Position numbers and translations under genes: made by a program
Notes under the pieces: model-generated
What the model was told of the DNA's origin: nothing
Database searches by the model: none
The model's input: the letters and a program-made list of their open reading frames with translations, nothing else
From: Diphasiastrum complanatum
Taxonomy: Eukaryota; Streptophyta; Lycopodiopsida; Lycopodiales; Lycopodiaceae
Assembly: GCA_029204225.1 (NCBI GenBank)
Contig: CM055095.1
Location: 44,937,446-45,001,445 of the forward strand
Length of the DNA stretch: 64,000 nt
Direction of reading: 5' to 3'
Shown: piece by piece, positions 43,881-54,747 of the stretch
Numbering within the stretch: the stretch's first letter is position 1
How the letters are laid out: the number at the start of each line of letters is the position of its first letter

Positions 43881-43985
43881 ACTATGTATAGGCTAATTCT
43901 TCCTATGTGTGGCTACTCGGCTAACCCAAGTAGCCGGCCACGGGGTCAGTGCCCGATCAATATATCCTAACGGGTCACGTCCCGA

Positions 43986-44282
43986 TCACAACCATATACA
44001 GTAAACCAAATAAACTGTACAGTAATTAGTGGTCTGCATCATCTTCCTCTCAATCATGATTAAGTGATACTTGATCGCAATGTGTTTCGTTCTTGAGTGG
44101 AACACAAGATCTTTTGTCAGGTGTATCACAGAGATGTTGTTCATCTGCAAGACTAATGGCTCGTTCCTTGTTTCACCCAATTCACTGTAGGAAAGTATCC
44201 TGAAACCTACACCATGACAATAACACAAGCCATGATCCCTCGTTAATTGAAGATATTGCAAAATTGTTTTGCAATCTTCCAA
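43986..44282 (-). pseudogene. copia-9 RNase H with internal deletion
   Basis: YLQLTRDHGLCYCHG and ILSYSE jump directly to LGETRNEPLVLQMNNISVIHL. Compared with copia-5, about 70 residues including the conserved Glu segment are gone. KHIAIKYHLIMIERKMMQT ends the readable part. Confidence 0.8.
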
Positions 44283-45275
44283 TGTGTCGAGCCTGGAGTC
44301 ATGCAGAATTGCCTCATCCTGAATACTGCATAAGCAGTATCAAGACGTGTGTTGTCTGCAAGGTACATCAGTGAACCTGTCATCCTCCTGTAGGGTGTGA
44401 GCTGCATCTGTTCTCTTTCTTCCTCAATCTTTGGACAGTCGTCATTTATTAGCACCATCCCTGCAAACATTGGAGTGTTCGCTCCTTTGCAATTCAGCAT
44501 CCCAAAGTCCTCTAGGATCTTCTGGGTGTATCTGGACTGGTGAAGGTATAACTTGCCTCCCTCATAGTCCCTTTTAATTTCTAACCCTAGGTAACACCTG
44601 GCTTCTCCCAGATCCACTATCTCGAAATGTTTCAAGATGTCTGTCTTTACTTTAGCAATTAGCTGCTCACTCCTGCTAAGTATCAGAGTGTCGTCCACAT
44701 ATACAGCTACTATGATGTTCTGCCCATCTGTAACTCTGACATACACATTGGAGTCAGCCAATAGAGGCTTGAATTTCAATGATTTCAGGGCTTAATCCTT
44801 CTTCTTGTACCATTGTCGGGCTGATTGCTTTAGACCGTAGATGCTTCTATGCATTCTGCATACATAGTCAGGAAGTGAATTCGAGACAAATCCTGGGGGT
44901 TGATCCATGTAGACTTCTTCGTCTAATTCGCCATGCAAGAAGGCTATCTTCTCGTCCACAATGTGGATCTTGAGGTCATAAGCTGCTGCATATGCAAACA
45001 ACACGTAGGGATGAATGTTTGACGACAAGAGAGAAGGTTTCAGAGTAGTCAATACCATATCTCTGAGAGAAACCCTTCGCTACCAATCTTGTCTTGTATT
45101 TCGTCACACTCCTGTCTGGTCCATATTTGAACTCAATCTCTTCGTTCATGGCTTGGATCCATTTTTCCTTTTTTTGACCTTCAATCGCCTCCTCAAATGT
45201 CTGTGGTTCACCATTGAACCCGCATGATTCTTCTGATGTGGAAGTTGAGCTGCTTGGCACAAATCTTGCTGGCAC
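44243..45275 (-). pseudogene. copia-9 reverse transcriptase with internal deletion
   Basis: Three frames are read. [19 protein letters not shown] opens at 45275 and reaches [15 protein letters not shown], which lacks about 31 residues found in copia-5 (the MRKNQVWTL to CKWVFK stretch). YGLKQSARQWYKKKD lies in the 45058-44792 frame. VAVYVDDTLILSRSEQL (about 44705-44660) keeps the catalytic YVDD in the 44779-44243 frame. Confidence 0.83.
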
Positions 45276-45431
45276 TCTTTGTGGTCTTCTGAAAGATCCT
45301 CCCGGAACAGCTATGCCTTTGCCCTTGTCTGCTCTGCTCAGTCTGGGACCATATTGGTTTACAGAAACTACGGTGATAGGTTGCTTCTCGAATCTTTCTT
45401 TGTCTGATTCGTCGCTCGAATGGGAGACGAC

Positions 45432-46160
45432 TCAAAAATCTTCATTTTTGTGTTCGTCCTCTGCTCCCTCTGACGTTGGCAGCAGGTCATAGTACTGTCT
45501 TTCCAGAACTTCATAGCTAATAGGTTCTTCGTTGGCCAGTATCCTGCTCTCGTCGAATTTGACATCTCTCACTATTTTCACAATGTTTGTGTCTGACATG
45601 TAGATTCTGTAGTATGACAAAATATTGTCATAACCTACCAGAAATCCTTGCTCGGCTTTCTCATCAAGCTTCTTATGAAGCTTATCAAGAATATGTGCAT
45701 ATGCTGCACATCCGAATATTCTGATGTGAGACAGGTTGGATTTTCTACCCCACCATAGCTCATGTGGTGTCGTGTGAGGAGCACCAGATTTACCTGTCCT
45801 ATTCTAGATGTATGCGGCTATAGCTACTGCTTCAGCCCACAGCGCCCTTGGAGCTTTCGAGTATGCCATCATGCATCTGGCTGCTTCCATCAGGGTCCTG
45901 TTCTTTCGTTCAGCAACACCATTGTGCTGTGGTGTGTAGGCTGTAATTCTTCTAGGAATGATGCCATGATCATTGCAAAAGTCAATGAAGCAATTCGAGA
46001 TATATTCATCACCTCGATCTGTTCTGATCTGCTTCACCTTGGTGCCTGTGCATCTCTCAGTCCAATTCACATATTCTATGAATTTATCGAGTGCTTCAGA
46101 TTTATTCTGAATAAAATACACTCTGGCAAACTTGCTATAATCATCAATGAAGGTTATATA
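45432..46160 (-). pseudogene. copia-9 integrase
   Basis: The frame 46121-45804 has KQIRTDRGDEYISNCF (second Asp) and YTPQHNGVAERKNRTLMEAA (Glu). The first Asp (ELVHSDICGPF) is in the upstream frame. The C-terminal part (about 45800-45435) includes SGAPHTTPHELWWGRKSNLS and VGYDNILSYYRIYMSDTNIV and ends [16 protein letters not shown], the same stop as in copia-5. Confidence 0.82.
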
Positions 46161-47110
46161 ATATTTGGATCTCCTATTGAGATCACGTTGAATGGACCGC
46201 AGATGTCAGAGTGCACCAGCTCCAGAATCTTTGTTGTTCTGTAGGAGTCTCTGACGAATGGTGTGCGTGACATCTTGCCTTTCAAACATGCATCACAGGT
46301 GGTCGAATTGGTTGCATTCGAGATGCTGACCCCTGTTATTGCTCCATGATGACTTGCCTGGTAAAGTGCCATTGAGTTCATGTGACAGAGTCTTCTGTGC
46401 CACAGAGTGTCTGGCAAGTCATCATGGATATGATGCATTTGATCTTTAGGTAGGCGCACCTTTAGATGATATAGGTTGCCCTTCCTTCTGCCTTGAGTAA
46501 TGAGAGTGCTGGTGCTGGCATCAATCACGTTGCATGCTTTGTTAGAAAACGTCACACGCATCCCTGCATCTGCTATTCTCGCTACAGAGAGCAAGTCTTG
46601 CTGCAGAGTTGGCACAAACAGAACGTCTTCGAGTCGTCTGTCTCTAGCATTGGTGTTGAACCAGAGTGAAACAATACCGTTCATTTGATGTCTGGATCCA
46701 TCCTCAAGAACTATGAATCTTGAGGAATCTGCACTTCTGAAATCAGACATGATTCGTCTTGATGTCACGAAGTGCGAGGTGGCTCCTGAATCCAAGATCA
46801 CCTCGTGTGTGTCAGACGTTGATGCTGCACACACATCTTCACAGATGTAGGTGGTCGAACAATTTTTGTTCATTCTTTCTTCGACCATCTTCGAGCTCTC
46901 GAGCTCCTCAACATAGGGAGAACTATTATCGTTCTCCTGTTTGTTCTGTGCTGATCTGTTTCTTGGGATCTGGCAGCAATCCATGGCTGCATGACCCTTC
47001 TTATGGCAATGGATACACTCAATCTTGGGATTGAGCCAACAGGTATCTACTGTATGCCCATCTCTTCTGCATCTCGTGCAGTCTTCTTGTCTGCATCTTG
47101 TCGTTTCAAC
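46154..47110 (-). pseudogene. copia-9 zinc knuckles, protease and pre-integrase domain
   Basis: Two knuckles are visible, CTRCRRDGHTVDTC and CIHCHKKGHAAMDC (about 47085-46978), both CX2CX4HX4C. The frame 46984-46154 continues with VILDSGATSHFVTSRRIMSD (protease Asp intact), DVLFVPTLQQDLLSVARIAD, LWHRRLCHMNSMALYQ, CDACLKGKMSRTPF and LVHSDICGPF. It ends at a shift near 46160. At 276 codons it is one of the best-kept stretches in the window. Confidence 0.87.
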
Positions 47111-47124
47111 CTCCCTTTGGTCTT

Positions 47125-47847
47125 CTAGTTGCTTTTGCTGGTCCCCTCTGCTTGTTGGTCACGATCCTGCCTCTGATTCGACTCCCTCTTAGGCTTGAAC
47201 TGTTTCTTTGATTTTTCTCTATTGTCATAGAGTGTCTGGTCAGAACCATCTTTGTGATCAAGATGCTCTCTAGCCTCGACTTCCTCTCGAATCTCGACAA
47301 TCGCCTTTTTGAGGTTCATGGTAGGATCTTTCGCGAGCAGGGTTCGTGTCATTTGGAAAGATCTGGGTAAGGCTCTCAACAGATATGTGAGCTGCTTCTC
47401 AGCTGATACTGCATTCTGTGCTCCTAAGTTGTGTAGTGATAGAAACAAATCCTTCATCTTTCTCATGGAAGAGGTGAGGTCTTTTCCATCCCACTGTAGA
47501 TTCATCAGCTGATCTTCCAGTATCATAATCTGACTTATTGATTTCGTCTGAAATCTTGTGAGCAGTGCATCCCACATCTCCTTAGCTTTGGAGAGTGTAG
47601 CCAGGTCAAGTGTAAGGATATCTTTGATGGAAGATGATAGCAAGGCTACTGCCTTGTCATTTTTCTCCCTCCATTCGCGTAGCTCCTTGCTTGTTGTCGT
47701 AGGCATTTCTTTTGTGCCATCCACCCAGGGGAAGAGTCCTTCTCCCTTGAGTATCAAAGATGTCTTAACTTTCTAGGCTAGAAAGTTAGATCCTGAAGAA
47801 TTAAGTATAGTGCAGATCTTGCTCTACATGCTATTGATTGAAGCCAT
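47125..47847 (-). pseudogene. copia-9 gag
   Basis: The likely start is the Met at 47847 (MASINSM), followed by two TAG stops (one in place of the Trp of NFLAWKVK). The open frame from 47757 reads LFPWVDGTKEMP, EWREKNDKAVALLSSSIKDI, EMWDALLTRFQTKSISQIMI and LPRSFQMTRTLLAKDP, then a charged tail. This gag is a different subtype from the DRLNSSNYSIWK gags of copia-6, 10 and 11. Confidence 0.82.
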
Positions 47848-47959
47848 TGCTTCTTGAAGTCTGTTTTCTTGTTGATGGTTGATTGTCTGAATGCTTGGCC
47901 TCCTGGATCTGCTAGCTTCTTGGCTATGTCAGAATATGACAGGGTGGCTCTAATACCAC

Positions 47960-48949
47960 TGATGAGAATTGTGAGAAAAAAAATTCACGAAACATTCGTG
48001 ACTCTCTTTCAAGATTTGGATGGAGTTCAGATGCGTTTGCTGGGCACTGCCAGCTGAAACACTCCTACAATCCTCCAGAGAGTAGTCAGTTACTACTGAT
48101 CTACGTTCATAAAATTAATACAGCATTCGACTTCATTTCAACCAAGGTGCGGATTCAAAGGAAACAAGAAAACTCAGACATATGAAAAATAAATAGCATA
48201 AGCATTCAACATCCAAGATCAGACACAACTAGAAAATAATCTATATTGATTTTCTCTGATTTCTTTACGGCACTGCATGTGAATCCATGCAGTGCGTTGG
48301 CGTGAGAGAAGCACGGTTCTCTCACGAGTAGTAGTCTCGCTTCACTAGCGGACAATTGGATCTTCTGATCCTAGACAAAATTATCTTCTCGCATGCAGGC
48401 AGAGCTTCTGTCTATGTTCATCTTGATTGCTTACTAGCATCAGACTTCTTCAGTGTCTCTTCTCTTAGTTACACTCTGTGTATCCTGTTCTGATATATGT
48501 CAAGTATTATCCAGTAAGTATTGTCTCTCTATGTAAACCTAAGATTAGAGTGACTATACATCTACAACTAATCAGAGAATTACAAGAGTGGCAGATTAGC
48601 CACGACCTAGGAAGTATCTACTGGCGTCATGCCATCAGGTCATATCTCTGTACTTCTGGGTACTTGTGTGATCTCTGGCGAAGACAGAACAAGTTTTGTT
48701 TCCGCCGTTGGTTTCATTTACCTCGTCTGCCTTTCTCTCTTGCTGGACCGCAACGGAATCTTGTTCGTGGATCCTTCGAGTTTACAAAATGTTCATGTTT
48801 GCGAACTGTTCATCTTCATCTCCATTGACTTTTGTGTTCGAAACTCTTCGTGTTTCATGTCTCCAGATGTTTGAGTTCGCGAACATTTTTGTCAGGTGAA
48901 AGGTTGAAAGCTAGCAAGGCTTTATAAGCAGAAACACTTTGTTTCTTCA
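47960..48949 (-). repeat. copia-9 5' LTR (990 bp)
   Basis: Plus-strand ends are TGATGAGAATTGTG and TTTCTTCA. It abuts the primer site on the left and the GATCT duplication on the right. Confidence 0.9.
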
Positions 48950-48954
48950 GATCT

Positions 48955-49495
48955 CTTGAAGATAAATCAAACTTGGAAAATTTCTTTAAATGGCAAGACT
49001 TTGTACAATTTTAGCATGAGCATCCAACAAACCATTAAGATAGCTTGAACAAGCTCTCCTTCCTTACTGCTCTCATCAATGCAAAATAACTCATCATTCA
49101 AAGCCTTCACTCTCAAAACAAAAATATTTGGACTCTCTTCATTCTTTTGCAAACTTTAAAATATTTTTCTTCTTAGAGTCAATACTCTATAAGTAGACTT
49201 GGATTCATAAAGCTTCTTCAATGAATCCTAAGCATCCTTTGATGAAGTACTCTTACCAACTTCCATGAGAAGTTCATTGGTAACATTCATCTTTATCATG
49301 TGTAGAGCTCTTTCAGCTCTCTTGTCATACCTCAAATTGTTCTTGTTGTGTTGCTGGCCTCTCCTCCAAACCTACAAGAATATCCAAAACATCATTCATC
49401 TCAAGAAGTGATTGCATCCTCACTTTCCACAATGAATAGTTGCTTGAGGTAAGCCTATCATTGCCTTCCAACATGTATTCACTTGATGTAGCCAT
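48955..49495 (-). pseudogene. copia-8 gag N-terminal half
   Basis: The start is the Met at 49495 (MATSSEYMLEGNDRLTSSNY). SLWKVRMQSLLEMNDVLDIL follows, then, after frame changes, NIFVLRVKALNDELFCIDE and KEGELVQAILM. The rest of gag, KFFYCGIKRHF and its Lys-rich linker, is on the far side of copia-9. Confidence 0.8.
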
Positions 49496-50091
49496 GTTGC
49501 AATGACCTGATCCTTCTCTCTCAACTTGTTCCAATGCACAAAGGACTCTTTTGAAATACAAAAAATGTTTCCAAAAAGAAATCACAAAAATATGGAATCT
49601 CTCAATTCTCTTCTAGCACTTATATCTAGCAAATCAACACATAGAATGTAGAAATCTTGATCAAACTATGATCTATCCTCAATCTAATGACTCTTGCCAC
49701 TTCCTAAGATTGAAACACACTCTAATAAAGTTCGGTAACCTCACAAAATAGAGATCCAATCAAGATTAGGGTTTTGACAAAATCACAAAAAATTGAATAT
49801 TTCAAATTCTACATGCAATTGCCAATAACTTGATATAGAATCTTGTAGACTCAAGTGAGACCTTCCTAATGCATTCAAAATCGGCTATTTCCATCAATTG
49901 TGGTGTGAAATATTCCTCAAGTTCGTTGACCTAAATTGAGTTTTGACCTACAAGAGATTCAACCTACATATGCAAGAAACTCGATTTTTGAGTAGAAGTC
50001 AGTCTAGCATGCTCTAGCATTGATATCTCCTCCAAATCCTTGATAGATGTGCTTGAACCTTTTATAAATTGCAACACAAGCTTTGATACCA

Positions 50092-50600
50092 TGTGAAGAA
50101 TTCAAATCATTTAAGATCCAATTCCATAACCTGATCTTTGGTTAGAAATTGATCAACTCCACCAATGTTGCCAATGTAGAAAAATGAACATCTACTCTAT
50201 GAAAGAGATGCAAACTCAATAAGAACCTGATAAAACATCAAACATATGATATGATGAAGTTGTTGTCCATACAAAATCAGTAAGCTACTGTATTTCACAC
50301 GTGTGGATCCGAAAATAGGATAAAATGAGCATTCTACACACAAGATTGCAAGATATCACAAATATAGTGCACCAATGGATATATGAACCCAAGAGAACTC
50401 ATGTATAAGCATGAAGTGAGATAAGAGAGAGAGAATTTGTCTCTTCCCACGAGTGTACAACTATATATAACATATCCATGACTCATTAATGAGTTTGGTT
50501 TCCCTCCATAACAAAAACCCTAACATTAATGTGGACTAGATTCAAATGTCTCCACATTCCAACTTGAATCTCCAAAAATCGTGCACTACACTTTCTCACA
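50092..50600 (-). repeat. copia-8 5' LTR (about 509 bp)
   Basis: The inner edge is fixed by the primer site at 50080-50091. The outer edge is taken as TCTCACA at 50594-50600, which gives inverted ends TGTGA...TCACA. No second copy exists to confirm it. Confidence 0.55.
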
Positions 50601-50982
50601 CTTTCAAAAAGTATTTATTCAATTGATTTTAGACTAATATAGCTTTGAAAAGTCAAACTCTAAGTCTAATATGAACATTGGCCTCGATTGCCAAATATAC
50701 AAATACGAATATGACCAAAATAGCAAAAAATTTGAAATTTCTCACATCATTTGGAGCACAAATTACTACAAAGTAAAGTTTCTGATTTTTCTTCCATTGA
50801 AGTATTCTACAATTGTATTTGATTTTGTGGCCTTTCTTCTTGTACTATTTTCAAAAAAGTTTTTCTGATTGATGCTTCATAATATCTTGTTGATTTGGTT
50901 GCTGATTATCTCAAGAAGATGAGAGATTCTTGGCATTTTTTTGTTCTTGAGACACTACCTCTTCTTGGAATACACTTCAACT
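50601..50982. other. no gene seen
   Basis: AT-rich, without family-like frames. Confidence 0.4.
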
Positions 50983-51530
50983 AATGTTAGCAGATTCCAG
51001 GGAATCCCCAGATGCCGAGCCAAGCTGAAAACATAGATTATCTCTCACCCATGACCGAGGAGGTCTCAGAAGGAGGAGAGCAAAGGAAGCTGAGAGCCGA
51101 GCATGAGAGCCGAGGATTACTAGCTAGGGTGATAATGATTATTCATGTGAGCCTACATGGTGATCCCCGAGAAGGAACGACCATGTAGGAGCTAGTAATA
51201 TTGTAAATAAGTGTAGACCCCTTAGATAATTTAGAGTGAGCAACCTTTTGATGGTGACCTCTAGTGGAAGGGCAAATTCCACTTGTATTTCCAAATTAGT
51301 GGAATTGCCACTTGGGCTCCACATGGGCAGCCTTCTTGTTTATTTAAGGGCCCCCTTCTCTTGTGAGGGAGCTTTGATTGTATTGCCAATTGCTCTTGAG
51401 TGAATAAAGAAGATCTTCCACAAGTTCTTGATGATTGTAAAGCTCCTTGTTCATGGCAATCTTCTTGAGTGAATATGAGCATGTCTTGATTTCCTTTTGT
51501 GTTTGTGGATTAATTAGATTTCTTGCTTAC
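50983..51530 (+). repeat. LTR-like segment with promoter and polyadenylation signals
   Basis: A TATA-like TATTTAAG (51341-51348) is followed by GGGCCCCC, a short GA/TG-rich stretch and AATAAA (51403-51408). This spacing (about 60 bp) and wording are typical of the U3-R core of plant gypsy LTRs. There is no partner copy and no clear primer site. The left edge TGTTAGCAG (50983) is a guess. Confidence 0.5.
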
Positions 51531-51539
51531 TCTCTTGCT

Positions 51540-51835
51540 TGTGGGCCCATCGCTCCCATCTCAACCGAAGCACTTGCTCAATTCTCAACTGGAGCCCATC
51601 GCTCCCATCGCTCAATTCTCAACCGGAGCCCATCGCTCCCATCTCAACCGGAGCCCATCGCTCAATTCCCAACTGGAGCGCTAGTTCAAATCTCAACCAA
51701 AGAGATTGTATCAAATCTCAACCAAAGAGATTCTATCAAATCTCAACCCACGGGTTTCGACCAAATCTCGACCAGAGGTTCTGGGTCCAATCTCGACCAA
51801 AGGGGTTCCTCACCATCTCAACCGGACCAAATCCA
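51540..51835 (+). repeat. Minisatellite with two related unit types
   Basis: The first half repeats CTCAACCGGAGCCCATCGCT with variants. The second repeats a 25-bp unit of the type AAATCTCAACCAAAGAGATT plus five bases, drifting to CTCGACCAAAGGG-like versions. All units share (A/T)CTC(A/G)ACC. Both open frames here translate the repeat and look like by-products. Confidence 0.8.
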
Positions 51836-52024
51836 CGCCAGACCACATAATTTCAACGACAATCAGAACTGACGCATACAATAGACATCAGATCCGACAA
51901 CTTGCATCAACACCGCATTTTATTTGCATCTGACATCCTCTATCTTCGTTTGCATCTGACTCCCTCTATAAGGGAAGCTCCTTAGATCCTGCTTACAAAT
52001 CCTAAACACAAAACGATAACACAT
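51836..52024. other. no gene seen
   Basis: Short spacer between the minisatellite and the presumed LTR of gypsy-3. Confidence 0.4.
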
Positions 52025-52212
52025 TGTGGAGAAACCACCCAACCAAGTAGAAGCATCCAATCAATCTCTAGAAGCCTCACCCCCAAGCCAAGGAACAAGA
52101 AGTATGAATATAGAGTGAGAGCCTAGCAATGAATCAAGAACCATAATGAGGAGTAGGGCGAGTTTGGTCCTCTTATATAGAGCCTAATGCATCCTGGGCA
52201 CATAGCCATGCA

Positions 52213-52928
52213 TGTGAAGTTTTTAGCACGTGTGAACTTCACCACACACCCTACAGGATCTTACTGAGGTGTTGTGATTGCACAAGATTGATCAAAGAAC
52301 AATATGCTTAATCTAAGGCAAGAGCACAATGGCATACATTTGATGAAAAAATCTAACTCTTCACTATGAGAGATGAATGTCAGAAATAATTCTAAGTGTT
52401 CAGTATGGGAAAAAGAGGCTGCTCTCAGGTAGAGAGAGAAAATCATACATATAAAACTCGGTAGAGAGAGAATGAGTCCAAAACACCAAAATCTCAATAT
52501 TCACAATATGGGAAAGCTTTCCCTACATGAGAGAGACTCGAATTCCTACAGTGGAGTTGCATAGAAAGTCCACTTAACTGAACTAATTCACCTACCAGAA
52601 ATCCACATGCGTAACTGCATGCATGTATGGTGCATGTACTGCATGTCAACTCATAAAATTGCCTAGACATGTGTAGATCACAGAAACTACTTTGCATGTT
52701 GCATGCACTGATTGCATGTGGCTTGCATGCATACAGTAAGACTTTGCATGCTATCTAAACGTCTGCATGTCATCATAATTGAACCTATCTAACTCAAATC
52801 CGAGCTACACTAGAAGGATATGTGCTCAATTCACACTCCTTATATGTACAACATGAAATCTAGTGGAAATTATCATGGACATGACCCCAAACTCGGGATA
52901 GGAAGATAATATTTTAATAATCTTCACA
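52213..52928 (-). repeat. copia-10 3' LTR (716 bp)
   Basis: About 149 bp at the left end and 99 bp at the right end match the other LTR with few changes. The middle (about 52362-52829) has no counterpart there. That middle is rich in GCATG motifs near 52610-52735. Confidence 0.87.
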
Positions 52929-52942
52929 CTCCTCCTTAAAAT

Positions 52943-53731
52943 TTATGTTCCTATCAACATAGATTTTGAAATTAGGCCAAGGTTAGACCTCATCTTCATA
53001 AAGACATTCTTGAGTAGAGGCTTGGTGAGAAGATCTGCAACACAATCTAAAGATGAAACATGCTCTAATGAGATCTCTCTTCCAATGACTTTTTCTCTTA
53101 CAAAATGATGAGCCACTTCAATATGCTTGCTCCTTGCATGAAAGATTGGATTATTTGCAAGAGCCTGAGCAGAAATGTTATCATTCTTGATAATTGGTAA
53201 ATCTTCATCTGCATAACACTTAAGCTCCAAAAGTAGTCGTTTGATCCATAAAACCTCCTTTGTTGTGGTTGTAAGAGATTTGTATTAAGCTTCACAGGAT
53301 GATAAGAAAATAGTTGCATGCTTCTTTGACAGCCAAGAAACCAAATTTCCTCCAAGAAATATAGTGTAAGCACTTGTGGATTTCCTATCCAACTCGTCTC
53401 CTGCAAAATCTGAATCTGAAAAAGCAATCAAAGTCAAATCTTCTCCTTCATATTATAGTCCATAATCCAAGGTAGAAGATATATACCTCAAGACTCTTTT
53501 AGCCAACTTCCAATGATATAACTTTGGATCCTGCATGTGTTGACTTAGCTTATGAACACAAAAGCTTAGATCAGGCCTAGTCACTGTTAACCAAATAAGT
53601 GAGCCAATAAGACTCCTATAAAGAGTGCTGTCCTCAAAGGATTTTTCATCATCTTTAATAGGAACTTTTACAGTGTGCTCCATAGGTGTATCTATGCCTT
53701 TGTAGTTCTCCATATGGAATTTCCTGAGCAT
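52943..53731 (-). pseudogene. copia-10 RNase H
   Basis: Pieces: STLYRSLIGSLIWLTVTRPD and HWKLAKRVLRYISSTLDYGL (53731-53453), a degraded DSDFAGD/KKH region, then ELKCYADEDLPIIKNDNISA and KHIEVAHHFVREKVIGREI (53230-52943), ending VADLLTKPL. The usual CDNxSA is KNDNISA. Two or more frameshifts. Confidence 0.82.
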
Positions 53732-54747
53732 GGAAAGTGCATATCTACTTTGGCCTATAAATGCATGACCTTTCCAAAAATCTATTTCAAGGCCTAGAAT
53801 ATAGTGAAGAACTCCTAAGTCCTGCGTTTTAAACTCAGTACCAAGTGCATGCTTAGTTTCTTAAACTAACTTCTCACTGTTTCCACAAAGAATAATATCA
53901 TCTACATAGATGAGAAGAATAATTACAAACTTATAATATAGAGAAGGGTCATATTTACTTAGACAAAATCCAAGTGATATGAGATAAGAATTGAGCCTTG
54001 CATAGCAAGACCTTGGTGCCTGTTTCAGTCCATACAGACTTTTGAACAAAAGACAAACTTTTGATTCATCACCTTCCTTCACAAAACCTGGAGGCTATTC
54101 CATATAAATCTCCTCCTCAAGGTAACCATTGAGAAATGCATTAGAAACATCAAACTGGAACATACTCCATTTGTGAAGATATGTAAGAGAGATGAGTATT
54201 CAAATTGTTACCATCTTTGCAACTGGTGCAAAGGTATCTTCATAATCAAGACCTTTAATCTGTGAGTAGTCTTTAGCGCAAAGTCTTGCTTTATACTTAT
54301 TGATAGATCCATGCTTCAAATTCTTGGGTCATTGCTTCAACCCACTCCTTGGATTGAAAAGCTTCTTGGACATCCTTAGGCTCTTCATCTGATATAGATA
54401 GGAAGTTTCACCTTCCACTTGTCTTCCTTCTTCATCATATGTGAGCCTCCTTGGCTCAGATCTTGCTCGTGTAGATCTTCTTGGTGTGGTAGCTTGAATC
54501 TGCTCCTCCTCAAGCCTCGGCCTCACTTCTTCTTGAACAACATCAAGGTTGATGATTGATCTTGCATGAGTCTCTTTGATCTGAACATCATCCAAGTTAA
54601 ATTTCTGATCTTCATGGAAGACCACATCTCTACTAACAACATTTTTGTCAATAGAGGGCAAATAAACTTTGTATGTTTTTTTAGTGGATGCATATCCTAC
54701 AAAAACTCCTTTTACTGCACTAGGATCTTCCTTCTTCCTAGTTTCTA
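53732..54747 (-). pseudogene. copia-10 integrase tail and reverse transcriptase
   Basis: AVKGVFVGYASTKKTYKVYL-type codons and VVSRDVVFHEDQKFNL (about 54715-54590) are the integrase C-terminus. A Glu/Arg-rich hinge (54661-54329) leads to reverse transcriptase. The frame 54082-53861 has CLLFKSLYGLKQAPRSCYAR and LLIYVDDIILCGNSEKLV (YVDD intact). Stops and shifts separate the blocks. Confidence 0.82.

Larger units (their letters stand above)
43326..48949 (-). mobile_element. copia-9, nested in copia-8 gag
   Basis: 5' LTR 48949-47960, primer site GGTATTAGAGCC (about 47958-47947), gag, two zinc knuckles, protease, integrase, reverse transcriptase and damaged RNase H, then a partial 3' LTR starting at 43326. 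Target duplication GATCT is perfect (43321-43325, 48950-48954). Family matches copia-5. Confidence 0.93.
48950..50600 (-). mobile_element. copia-8, 5' portion
   Basis: 5' LTR (about 50600-50092), primer site TGGTATCAAAGC (50091-50080), leader and gag N-terminus, interrupted by copia-9 at 48949. Confidence 0.83.

Noticed and set aside
47959-48000. Hammerhead ribozyme-like CTGATGAG...CGAAAC at the copia-9 LTR edge
   Set aside because: The two core boxes are present but the bases between them do not form a stem adjoining both, and no matching stems I and III are visible. The partner LTR copy lacks the first C. Likely chance.
51447-51933. Three overlapping frames of repetitive Ser/Pro/Gln protein
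   Set aside because: All three phases translate the same minisatellite, which fits a noncoding repeat better than a structural protein gene.
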